From assembly GCF_000004075.3 (NCBI RefSeq), contig NC_026661.2:2356001-2420000 (forward strand): 64,000 nt of DNA, written 5' to 3'. The position numbers were made by a program, and so were the translations under genes. The DNA is from Cucumis sativus. Taxonomy: Eukaryota > Streptophyta > Magnoliopsida > Cucurbitales > Cucurbitaceae. Below, piece after piece: positions 11,883 to 21,998 of the stretch. The first letter of the stretch is position 1, and each line of letters begins with the position of its first letter. Under the pieces are notes generated by a model that saw only the letters and a program-made list of their open reading frames with translations, searched no databases and was not told where the DNA came from.

Positions 11883-12160
11883 TTTTTTATTTTCTTGGAA
11901 TGTCTTGGGAGGTTGAGTTTGTAAACTAATGTTTGATATATATATATATACATATGTGGGATTTCATTATGCAAATGTATTTGAGTTTCAATGAAGATGG
12001 GGATGGATTGATATTTGTGTATTCCACGTTGGTTTTATTTAAATATATTTTTTGTGTGCATTATCTACTGTTTTATCTTTTTTTGGATTTATTATTTTAT
12101 TAGACTTATTAAATAAGAAGATAATACTTTAAATAAAGGTAATTATATTAATGGTAGCAA

Positions 12161-12291
12161 TTTTTGCTATCCTTTTGCCTTCTGCCTACATAATTGTTGC
12201 TATCTTTTCGCCTTCTGCCTACATAATTTTTGCTATCTTTTCGCCTTCTGCCTACATAATTTTTTGCTATCTTTTCGCCTTCTGCCTACAT
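12161..12291. repeat. Four-copy ~34-bp tandem repeat
   Basis: Unit TTGCTATCTTTTCGCCTTCTG-CCTACATAATTTT is repeated four times with only a few changes. It lies between OMT copy 1 and block B, close to the duplication junction. Non-coding. Confidence 0.9.
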
Positions 12292-12800
12292 ACTTCCAAA
12301 AACGACATTCCATGAGCCGTGTCAAATAGAGTCTTATCGTCATTTCGAAATCAAGCCGTAGAGGAACTGCGCCATGGCTCCACCATGATATGACAACTTT
12401 ATTATTAATCTATCTTATTAAGAATATTCTAGTTAATTCTTACACTATGATATTTCCGTAATTTTAGTTTTATGTATAATATCTATCAGAATCACTGCTA
12501 CTTTTCTTCCATTGAAGATGATGATCTTATTATTATTATTTTATAATAAGATCTCTCCACTAAAATTTTGAATTAATAATCTGTAATAATGTATATGTAA
12601 CTGAATACTACTAAATATATAAATTAATAAAAGTAATATTGAAGCATGAAAGCTATGTAGAAGTAAATGAAACATGAAAACTAAAAATACATACCCTTTG
12701 CCAAAGTAAATTAATCTCAAATTGCTTGGCAACTATTTGATGTGAGATATGAAAAATTAACGTATATGAATTAAAAGAAGTTTGTGTTAGATTCAAAATA

Positions 12801-13030
12801 GGAAAATTATATCGAATGATAAAAACATTTAGAAAAAAAATAGCTTATGACATATATGTTTTTTTTTGCATATTGTGAATATGTCAAAATTAGTGATTTC
12901 AGATGACTATCAGACAGCAATCATAGGCTTATCAGCTTTTAAATTTGCTACTTTTGCAACTTAGAAAATGTAATGACACGAGTCATGTTATCATAGTTTT
13001 TTTTCTATGTTTGCAAGATATCCTTCAAAA
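12801..13030. mobile_element. AT-rich insertion unique to block B
   Basis: About 230 bases absent from block A (which runs straight on near 8080). The flanks look like a short duplication (TTCAAAATA before, TTCAAAACA at the end). Some phrases (AGCTTATGACATATATG, CAGACAGCAATCATA) resemble 35530-35590. No coding capacity; type unknown. Confidence 0.45.
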
Positions 13031-13469
13031 CATATACTAGTTGCTACATAAGTGGTGGAAAACAAGTATTTTCACATAATTAATAAAGGTGTGTGGATTT
13101 TCTATTATGACATGCATGTTTGAATCATGGATATTGTTTAACTGGGTATGAATATTAAATATAGGTTAATTTTCACAAATATAAAAAAACACTAAAATAT
13201 TTATGGTTCGTTTAACAAAATCAAATTAAAGTCGATGATATTTTCATAAATTCCAAGTTTGTCATTGAATAATGCATATGATTTTTCTCTTTCTCTCTTT
13301 TTTTTTTTTCTTTTTCTTTCTTCTTTGCAATTCATTCATCTCATCTTCACATTATTACTTATTCAATTTACAATATTATGATTATTTATGTAAATATTTA
13401 CCAATTTATTCATGTCCTCTTCAAGAATTTTTTCCTTCTTCAATTCTCATCTTCTTTTTTCTTCTTGGT

Positions 13470-13790
13470 ACAAGATCGAGTTAAATGATATTGGTACATG
13501 ATCTAAACGATCGTGTACCAATATATCTAAACGATCAGTTGTCTATCCCAGATAAACAAAGATAGACCACACGTTTGTTTAGATTTGATATAAGGTTGTT
13601 TAGATTGGGTGGGAGATCATTTATACTAGGTTGAGTAGAAGATCGTTTAGACTTGATATGAGATAGTTTAAACTTGTTACGAGATCGTTTAGATTGAATA
13701 CAAGATTCTTTAGATTAGATACAATGATACAAGATTGTTTAGACTAGCTACGAGTTCGAGATCATTTAGACTAAGTACAAAACCATTTTT
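13470..13790. repeat. Second copy of the ~20-bp AAGATCGTTTAGA array
   Basis: Block B counterpart of 8480-8850, with fewer and more diverged units (GAGATCGTTTAGA, TACAAGATTGTTTAGAC). Confidence 0.75.
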
Positions 13791-14055
13791 TCATGCATGT
13801 GTGATCGATTAATTGCGGGGTAGTTTTGTTATTTCACGTTGTGGATTTGTGAGCTTTTTCCCTTTTTTAAAATTGTTCCTATACGATGTAAATATTTTTG
13901 CGATTTGTTGACTATATGAAATAATTAATGTTTGTGATTGGAAATGTAAAATAATTAATATTTACAAGTTAAATATTTATGTTTTTTTTTTGTATATATA
14001 TAGAAACCAAAACTACATAAATGTTTAATTATATTAAAGAAAATTGTTCTAAATT

Positions 14056-14300
14056 ACAAATATGGTGAAAATGTTTACAAATATAACAAAAAAAAGTTTA
14101 TAGTTATCAGTTATAGACAATGATAGATGCTTATAGACATTGATCTATCAGTGTTTGTCAGCATATATCGATGATAGATGATAGGGTAATCTATCAATGT
14201 CTATTAACTCTAGCTAGCAACGTTATTTTTATATGTTTATAGAATTAAATAATTTATTCATTTTGCTATATTTAAATTTTCTTTTAAGTAAATGTTAATG
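14056..14300. repeat. ATGATAGAC-family element, copy 3
   Basis: Block B counterpart of the element at 9560, with ATAGACAATGATAGATGC and CGATGATAGATGATAG phrases. Confidence 0.6.
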
Positions 14301-14703
14301 TCACTGAGTGATTTTTTAAGTATTATGGATTGAAGATGTATGGACAAAATGGTCCTAGTCATATATTTAAGGTTGCCAACTAGTATAACAGGAGGAGGGA
14401 TGTCCTACCACTTTGTATCAACCAAAATTTATAAGTGTGTCTCATAGTACTAGTCTCTTTCTTGAACTGATCTCATTCTCCAAATTTCCTTGCACCTCAA
14501 AAATTTCATTCCAACATGTAGCTAGGTGTGTGGGTACAGTACCAATAAATGTCTACCCTCACAATTTTTTTTTTTAAAGAAAAACCATGAAGGTAGGAGC
14601 ATCACCCATACTAACTTGTATGAAATAGTTTGTGTGGCTGATTGCTTCTATACACGTTAACACACATCCTCCTTAAATATAGGGGCCCTACTCTTTCATG
14701 TTT

Positions 14704-15080
14704 CACTACTACAAAAACAGGCTCTCTTGACGTTTGCAGTTTGCCTTTCTTGACGTTTTTTCGAAAAACGTCAAGAAAGATTTCATTTTTAATAAAAAAC
14801 GTCAAGAATTTTTCTGAAACATCATTCTTGATGTTTATTAAACGTCAAGTAAAATAAATTTTTCCTTGACGTTTTTAAAACATCAAGAAATATCTATTAA
14901 TTTTTTGACGTTCTTAAAACGTCAAGAAGCGTATGAATTCGACATGCTTGAATTTAAAATTTTACTCGACGTTTTAAAAACGTCAAGAAATTTATAAAAA
15001 AATCCTTGACGTTTTTAAAAACATCAAGAATATTTTTAAAATTTCTTGACGTTTTTCAAAAACGTCAAGAATTTAATCGT
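14704..15080. repeat. 5' subterminal palindromic repeats of the CACTA element
   Basis: About nine units of the type CTTGACGTTTTT-AAAACGTCAAG, each close to a perfect palindrome, follow the terminal inverted repeat. In this superfamily such arrays are where the transposase binds. Confidence 0.85.
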
Positions 15081-16059
15081 AAAACGACGTCGTTTCATTT
15101 AAGTACATTTTCTCTTCTGTAAAACCTAATTTATTGCGCGTGCGAAGGGAAGCTTCTCCCCTTTTGCATTCGTCGTTCGTCATTCTCCCCTTTCACCGTT
15201 CTCAAGCTTTCACCATTCTCAAGCTTCCACCGTTCATCGTTCATTCACCGTTCAGTTCATCGTTCACCGTTCACCGTTCACCATTCGAAACTCGTACAGA
15301 AGTGTGAGCCATCGATGATAATGCCTTTGCCAAAGACTTAGGAATAGACACAGAGGAGAGAGACCCTTTCTTTCTATTAGAGAGATCATTCACGAGATAA
15401 AGCCTACGGTCCCTGTTCATCGTTCTTGCACGGCTCCCTCTATTCACCTTCTTTGTTCGAAAACGCGCAACACATTCACCTCTGTTCTACCGGAAAACCT
15501 CCATTTGTCTCCAATTTCTGTGTAAAAGGGAAGCTCCTGTTATTGCTTACACTGAGAAGGTATTGAATTTTAATTTTCGGCTCTAACATTTTTCCTAATC
15601 TACTTCTTTCTTCTTCTTTTCAATTTTACTTACTTGTAATCAAACTGTGTTACAGATAATCGAAGAATGGAGTTTTCAATTGAGAAAGTACGAATCTTAT
15701 CTTTACCCTCTCAGATCTAGTTTCACACACATTTTATACCTTGCTGTCTTATGTGTTTCTTTTGCTTTCAATTTGATTATCACTTGTTTTTCTATCTTAC
15801 CTGTTGAAGGAAATTGAAGTCTGGGGCGTTACCCTTGTGTACATTCTTTAGATGTTAACGAATATTGGTTTAGTAACTGTTTATTTATAATGCAAATTGC
15901 TCTAATATTCAATTAATGGTACTGGAGGAAATCGTAATGAAACCATCCCGGCTTAGTTGGTTTAATAACTGTTTATTTATAATGCAAGTTTGAGCCTTCA
16001 ATTTATGGAGAGGAACCTCCCTGCCTATCTTCTGAGCTAATAGGATCAGTCTTTATCTT

Positions 16060-17300
16060 CTGAGCTAATAGGACATGGTAGCTGTTCGAAGCCAAATATC
16101 TTAGAAGAGAGTGACTCGATGAAAATAATCAAAGGGAAGAGTAAGTTGATGGATACAATCGAAGGGAAAGAGGTGGAGGAGATAAATGTAAATGACGACA
16201 AAGTAGAGTTGGACATCTTTAAGGTATGCATCGATCCTCTAATAAACTCAAATTCTTAATATTCATATCGTATTGAAAGTGAATGTTTTTCTTGAATTAG
16301 GAGAGAGCCTTAATAAAAATGCTAAGGAAAGAGAGGTTGTCTGTGAATCGACGTCAGTTTTGCCAATGGGAATGAAGTTGATTCTCAGATACGCTGAGAA
16401 GATAATGGAGAAAGATTTAGTATCACTATTCCACTACCTGTTGGCATTTTTGGTATTAGTCGAAAGACTTCTGTTCTCCGAGAGGACATCATTGATCTTT
16501 GTAACATGAATGAGGTCAAAACATTTACATTGGTGGCCTATATGACGTAAGTCAATTTCATTTCTTTAGATCTAAATTTATGTATCTCGTTTACAAGTTT
16601 ATAATATTTTGTAGGTACTTGTATTCATCTGTTCTTGGTTCGAAGGAAAATATACAGTACGTCTTTGTAGATCCATCCCTCACCTCTGTCGGACACTCGC
16701 AAGAATCTCGAGTTCGAACTTATGCAGTAGATTGATGGTCTCAAAGATTAACGAAATAGTTCTTGCTCCTTTTAATCCTGGTAAGTCAAGTTATTTTATT
16801 ACTTGCATTGCAAAAAACTAGTACTAATATTTTGTATAATTAGGGGTCATTGGGCACTGCTGGCCATAAATGCGTATGATGATACATATATTTTACCTCG
16901 ACTCACTAAGGACAACATCGAAGTCAACTATAAGATACGTCACTGACACGTAAGTTAATCTAGTATTTCATTTAGTGTTGATTCTTATATGCATGTACAC
17001 AATATTTAAATTATTTGTTCAATCTTATCTTGTCAAAACAGAGCAATAGAGATGTTTCAGTCACAAAAGAACATTAAAAAAAGTAGAAAACAAACTTTAT
17101 GGCGAACAGTAAAGGCAAGTATCAAATTTTTAAGTCATTATATTTTTGTAGACTACTAGCAATTAGGATTACTTTGTTAGTCAATTTTGTTGCTTTTATA
17201 TAGTGTCCACTGCAAGTCGGGAGTACTGAGTGTGGATACTACGTGATGAGGTATTTGAGAGAAATTGTGATTAGGGAAGCATTGTCATATCCGATGCGGT
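16060..17300 (+). pseudogene. Ulp1-like (peptidase C48) cysteine protease, decayed, CACTA cargo
   Basis: Pieces in several exons fit the SUMO-protease fold. The catalytic His motif GHWALLAINAYDD is encoded just after an acceptor (HW at 16848-16853). The catalytic Cys motif STECGYYVMRYL has its Cys codon at 17231-17233. Other pieces are VLPMGMKLILRYAEKIM (from about 16355) and SRKTSVLREDIIDLCNMNEV (about 16463-16522). The gene is broken: a frame jump near 16440-16460, a TGA at 16733-16735 and a TAG soon after. Family proteins cleave SUMO or related modifiers, but this copy cannot make a whole enzyme. Ulp1-like genes are known cargo of plant DNA transposons, which fits the location. Confidence 0.8.
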
Positions 17301-17904
17301 ATGTTATATATCAAACTATTGGTTTTGTGAGTTAATTGGTTTATTTGTATAGTCAGTTAATTCATTTAATTTATTTTGCATGTTTATAGATTGATACACG
17401 AAGATCATACTCACAGGCAGAACTAGACGAGGTGCAAGTTGAGTTAGCTGACTTTTTGGGTTCTTAATATGATTATGACCAATATTTTGTGATTCTGAAG
17501 TAGGAAATTTTTTGTTGTGGCTTCTTTATGCCTTAAACTTTATGTATAGAATCTTTAGCCGATAATTCTTTTGAATTGTTCATATGGAGAAGGGGGGGGG
17601 GGTTCATTTGTATATTCTTTTGATTATTGTTATAGCTAGCATGTTTTGTGACTTTGTAAGTTGATTTATTCATGGCAATGTAATGCCATATGAAATCTAA
17701 TGTAAAGCCTATTTCATTATGCATATGTAAAAGTCTTGGAATTGAATATATATGGTGAATGGTTTTATTTATATATGTTTGAGATTTGAAACTATATTTG
17801 ATGAATATCAAATATCTATGAAACTGTTGCTGGACAATTACAGGACAATCATCTTTCCATTACAGCATAATTCAATTACAATTTCTTTTTTAAAAAACAA
17901 AATT

Positions 17905-18279
17905 AAAAAATGCTTGACGGTTTTAAAATGTCATGAACAATTGCAAGCTTGACGGTTTTAAACTATCATGAACAATTGCATTTTTGACGGTTGACAAATG
18001 TCAAGAACAATTACATTCTTGACAGTTTTAAAATGTCATGAATATTAAAATTCTTGACGGGTTTAAAATGTCATAAATCAGTTCATCCTTGACGGTTTTA
18101 AAATGTCATAAACAATACCAGTCTTGACGGTTCTAAAACGTCATGAACATAAGTATATTTGACGTTTTAAATAACGTCAACTTTATTCTTGACGTTTAAT
18201 ACATCAAGAACTTTGCCTTTTGACGCTGGGTTCAACGACATTTTTAAAACCGTCAAGAGAGCATGTTTTTGTAGTAGTG
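17905..18279. repeat. 3' subterminal repeats of the CACTA element
   Basis: About eight units of the type CTTGACGGTTTTAAAATGTCATGAACA. Unlike the 5' end these are imperfect palindromes (GACGG against TGTCA), so the two ends are distinguishable. The same type is seen at 44190-44420. Confidence 0.85.
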
Positions 18280-18354
18280 TTTTGTTCTTTTTTTCTTTCT
18301 TTTTCTTTTTCTTTTTTTGTTTTATTTGTATCCATGGTAATGGAGGATATGCAT

Positions 18355-18365
18355 TTATATATAAG
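18355..18365 (+). promoter_or_regulatory. Retained TATA box of the lost OMT in block B
   Basis: TTATATATAAG in the same context as 10254-10264. It now lies about 75 bases downstream of the CACTA right end and no longer precedes an OMT exon 1. Confidence 0.5.
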
Positions 18366-18554
18366 TGGAAGAAATCCATATCACAATTGGCTGGACACAC
18401 ACCACCAACAGAAAATCTAGAAAGTGGAGGGTTTTGAATGTCTTTTTTCTAACTAAATTATTTAGATATAATGCATTTCCTTTTATATTGGAAAACGTAG
18501 AGTAGATGAGAGAAACAAATGTATGACAACTAAACTAAAAATGAAATAAGTAAA

Positions 18555-18755
18555 CTATTTAATAACATTTTTCAAATTAAACTGTTTAATAACAGTTTTA
18601 TGGGTTTTCTTAGTGAGTAGCCTTAATATCCCCCTCAAGCCAAAGTCTGCAGCATGTGTAACACCTAGTTTCACTCGAAGTGGAATGAAAGAATGTGCAG
18701 ATAGTGGCTTGGTCAGTATATTTGCAACCTGAGGTGTTGATGGAAGATGCAAGGA
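18555..18755 (-). pseudogene. Fragment of copia-type RNase H C-terminus
   Basis: The minus strand reads VANILTKPLSAHSFIPLRVKLGV, matching the conserved end of Ty1/copia polyproteins (ADI-TKPL-...-F-R-KLGV). It is the tail of an old retrotransposon insertion in antisense where OMT exon 1 would be expected. No LTR was recognised next to it. Confidence 0.7.
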
Positions 18756-18952
18756 GTTATGAAGTATGAAGAGTTACAAATTTTTAATATAGTATTAAAG
18801 TAATAAGCTCTTATGTTTAGATCTCTAACGGTTAAATATATTTTTTAATATTAAATTGCACCTTATAAAGTATAATATTCTTTTTGCAACATGTGAATAC
18901 ATATATGTGTGTGTGAGAGGTCAGGGTGGTTGACATGCATGCATAACGAAAG

Positions 18953-19138
18953 TGAATATTACATGATTGGAGTGACAAAGTATGTTAGAAGATTCTAAAG
19001 AACTGAAAGAACCAACTACGGTACAAACAATATTGGAAAGAATTCCAATAGAAAAAGTGAATGGTAATTGTTATGGTGGTTGGGGAAGGGCAAATCAAGA
19101 GAGATAATGACTCTGTTCAAACTCAATTGTTGTTGAGT
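18953..19138 (+). pseudogene. OMT exon-2 remnant of block B
   Basis: Similar to 11411-11560: the start (AATATTACATGATTGGAGTGA) still encodes the catalytic-His region, the middle GTGATGGTAATTG-type phrase is kept in part, and ACTCAATTGTTGTTG matches. Many indels break the frame, and the leading Trp codon TGG is TGA here. The true exon 1 is gone. Confidence 0.8.
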
Positions 19139-20083
19139 TGACTGATGCCCTGAAATTAATAATCCAAAATAAAAGAAGAGTTCAAATTGAGTTCAAAGTC
19201 TGATAAAATAGCTTTTCCAAAATCATTTTGTATAAAACTATATGGGAGCGTTTAGCGCGGAGGTTTGAAATCAAATGCCTGAGAATTAAATGACTGTGGG
19301 CTTGTTTGATGGGGTTATGATGCCTAGAAATTACAGATGTCTGTGTTTGGGTACAAAAATTGTGTGCAAGAACTGATAATTATAATTTCTAATGTTTGTG
19401 TTTCGGGTGTTGGTTTTGAATTCCTAGGTTTAGTTAATTTTTTTTTTCAATTGATTTTTTAAATATTTTGTACATATAATTCAATTTTTTGATTTATTGA
19501 TTTTCATGACAATAATATAAAAACAAAAAAGTTTAACATTCAATAACAATAATTTTGAGCATTAATATGAATGGTCTAGTTAGGAATATTACAAACTATT
19601 CACAAAATAATTTCGCTGTGTTGCAAATGCAACCATTGAACTTGTATGGTTAGCCTCACTCTTCAAAGAACTGAAGATCTTTCTATGAAAACCACCAATA
19701 CTAGTGGTATGACAATCTTGGAGTTGTTCACCTAAGGGCAAATCCAATACTTCACTCGAAAACAAAACATATAGAGCTAGACATCTATTTTGTGATAGAC
19801 CTTGTTCTACAACGAAAGATTAATTTTCATGAGGTGATGCATCCATTCATGAAGAGATGCAAAACAATTACCATTTTTTTCAATAACTATTTATTCCAAT
19901 AATTTTAATCTCAACCACACCCAATATAATATATCTTTAATTTTTTTACTCTTAAGAATCCACAAACACACTTAAATATTAACACAAATACTTTATTCAA
20001 ACACAATAAAATTAAAATGTTTAAGTTCAACTCATGTGTGTTGTTGTATGGGAACTTATTAAAAAAGAGGAGAGTTGGTTATG
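19139..20083. other. Gene-free stretch with possible transposon debris
   Basis: No coding sequence recognised. 19240-19430 has G/T-rich phrases (GGAGCGTTTAGCGCGGAGG, CTTGTTTGATGGGGTTATGATGCC) reminiscent of PIF/Harbinger-type MITE ends, not resolved further. Confidence 0.35.
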
Positions 20084-21998
20084 TCATGGGTAAATTTCTA
20101 TAAGAGACCTTAAGATTTCTATAAGATTTTTGGTATTGAATAACACCAAATCAATTACCATCACTTTTCCTTTCTTACCATTGCTTCCGATTGCTTCTTT
20201 GCACTTCTTCAAAATCTTTACACATTCTTCATCACTCCAATCATGTAATATCCACTATTTTGTTACCACCCACCAAATTAAATATCATACTATACATAAA
20301 TATTACATTTTATATATAAAAAAGAAAGAAAAAAGAAAGTCCTTTTAGGAAGATTTAAAAAAGTATCAATGTGAATCATGATATTAGAGTTGCGTTAATA
20401 ATGGGAGAATTTTTGTAAGCTATATTTCTGCAACTTTTTTCTTTTTATTAGAACCCTTTTCTAAAGATATTTAGCCACACCTTGCAAAAAAAAAAAAACA
20501 GTTAAAATATCATTTTGTTGTGTTTAAATATTTTAGAGTTTGTTCAATTTTAGTCTATCTACTTTCAAATGTTCAATTTTAGTTCTTGAACTTTCAATAA
20601 ATGTTCAATTTTAGTTCTTGAACTTTCAATAAATCTTAAATTAAATTTAGTCTCTATTGCTACTTCATTTTAGTTTTCATCGCTTTTTATTAACATTTTC
20701 ACTGTAATTTTTTTTCCTAAGTGAGTATTTGATCAATTTGAATAAAAATTAACGTTTGAGTGACTTGTTAAACTTAGGAGGCATTTGGAGGAAGAGTGAT
20801 TTATAGAGTTAGTGTTATGATAATTCTAGTATTATAATAGTCTTAGTGTTGTGATGACATGCGTTTGAAGAAACGGTTATAATAGATAGTGTTATGATAG
20901 TATGTATCTGGAAGAAGGATTATGATAGATAGTATTATGATAGTAAGCGTTTTTGGGGCGATTATGATAGAAAGAGTTATGATAGTATGCATTTGGAGAA
21001 ATGATTACATAGTAGTGTTATGATAATATGTGTTTAGAGGAAGAGTGAGAATAGTAAAAAAGAGAGAATGGAAGGATTATGTTTTGTGGAGTGGGTTCAC
21101 TCCCCCATAGTCGTAAAGCTTAATGCCTCCTAAAACTATAAGAATTAAAATTGAACAAATTTGAAAAGGGCACGGACTGAAATAGTATTTTAATGGAAGA
21201 AATATATTATAGAGTAGATTTTACCTTCAATAGAAGGGCATCAGCCGGAGGAATAGCATCAAACATATCCCCTTCAACGTATTTAAAATTTGGTATATCC
21301 GGTTTCAATTCAGCCACAACTTGGGGAAGATCAAGCACAGTGCATTCAATTTGTGGAAAAGCCTTTGCAATGGCTTTGGCCATAGTTCCAGTCCCACCAC
21401 CAACATCAACCAACGATTCAACTCCTTCAAAGACACTGGTATGTTTTCCCATTAACACACTCATCACCAACCTCGCATCACTAGCCATTCCTGCATTAAA
21501 AGTATCACCATCTTTCCGCTTATTCCCCACGAACTCCCAGAACGATTTCCCGTGAGCAGTCTCAAATGGTGTCTGGTCGTCAGTTCGGAACCAGGCTGAG
21601 AGAAAGTGCGATGGCTCTACAAAGACGGGTTGGAGCATGGAAAGTAGGAAAGGCGATAGGGTGCAAGAATTGTCTTTAAGAAGAAGGTGAGATGAAGTGG
21701 TCAGAACATATCCTTCTTCTTGTAGAACAAAGAAGCCAGAGTGAGTCAATAAACGCATCAAACGATATATGAATTGGGTTTTATTAGGATGAAGTTGGAG
21801 AGATGAAACAAGACGAGAGAGGGGCAAAGGGCTGGGGCCATGGCTATGGATGGCGTCTGGAATTCCAAGTTGAATTGCACATTTGAGAGACATGGAATTT
21901 ATGAAGTTGAAGATGTGTTTACATATTTGACCATGAGCTTCCATCAACTCATCCCCTTCCATTTCCACCATATTTCCACCCTCCAACTCCATATTCAT
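20084..21998 (-). CDS. O-methyltransferase copy 2, open frame but catalytic Glu deleted
   Basis: Exon 1 is 21998-21225 (258 codons) and exon 2 is 20254-20084 (57 codons with stop), both with good splice borders. The predicted protein is 314 aa against 357 for the intact copy at 36008. Exon 1 is full, with dimerisation domain and SAM loop LVDVGGGTG. Exon 2 keeps the catalytic His (LHDWSDEE) and the Asp (VIDLVLF), but about 44 codons are gone, including the GGKER segment with the second catalytic acid. The frame is kept and the normal end RSLIEIYP is retained. A repeated CTTATAGAAAT flanks the joint. The intron is 970 bases, against about 300 in the other copies, because of an insertion. Probably inactive as a methyltransferase; it could still dimerise. 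ATG at 22046 is an alternative start. Confidence 0.75.
20502..21192. mobile_element. Insertion in the intron of OMT copy 2, with a nested smaller element
   Basis: The ends are inverted: TTAAAATATCATTTT on the left and AAATAGTATTTTAA on the right. Inside, 20775-21134 has its own inverted ends TTAGGAGGCATT and AATGCCTCCTAA, with repeated TTATGATAGTATG phrases between. This accounts for the 970-base intron. Probably MITE-type, non-coding; target duplications not resolved. Confidence 0.5.

Larger units (their letters stand above)
14704..18279. mobile_element. CACTA (En/Spm) DNA transposon carrying a decayed Ulp1 gene, 3576 bp
   Basis: The left end reads CACTACTACAAAAACAGGCT and the right end is its inverted form, GCATGTTTTTGTAGTAGTG. 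Three-base target duplications TTT flank it (14701-14703 and 18280-18282), as expected for the superfamily, though in a T-rich site they are weak evidence on their own. The stronger proof is that the flanks rejoin to give the promoter seen uninterrupted at about 10195-10265. Both ends hold arrays of subterminal repeats. No transposase (TNPD) sequence was found, so the element is non-autonomous; its cargo is a broken Ulp1-type peptidase gene. The stretch 15120-15310 is rich in short CACCGTTCA repeats and may be the cargo promoter or leader. Confidence 0.92.
12380..18420. repeat. Duplicated block B: second OMT promoter block, split by a CACTA element
   Basis: Matches 7560-10348. The match stops at 14703, where the CACTA element begins, and resumes at 18280 with TTTTGTTC... 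through the TATA box and ATAAGTGGAAGAAAT leader. After 18420 the OMT exon 1 that should follow is missing. Confidence 0.85.

Noticed and set aside
17587-17600. Long G run near 17590 as a G-quadruplex or signal
   Set aside because: A single homopolymer run within decayed transposon sequence; no further G tracts to form a quadruplex.
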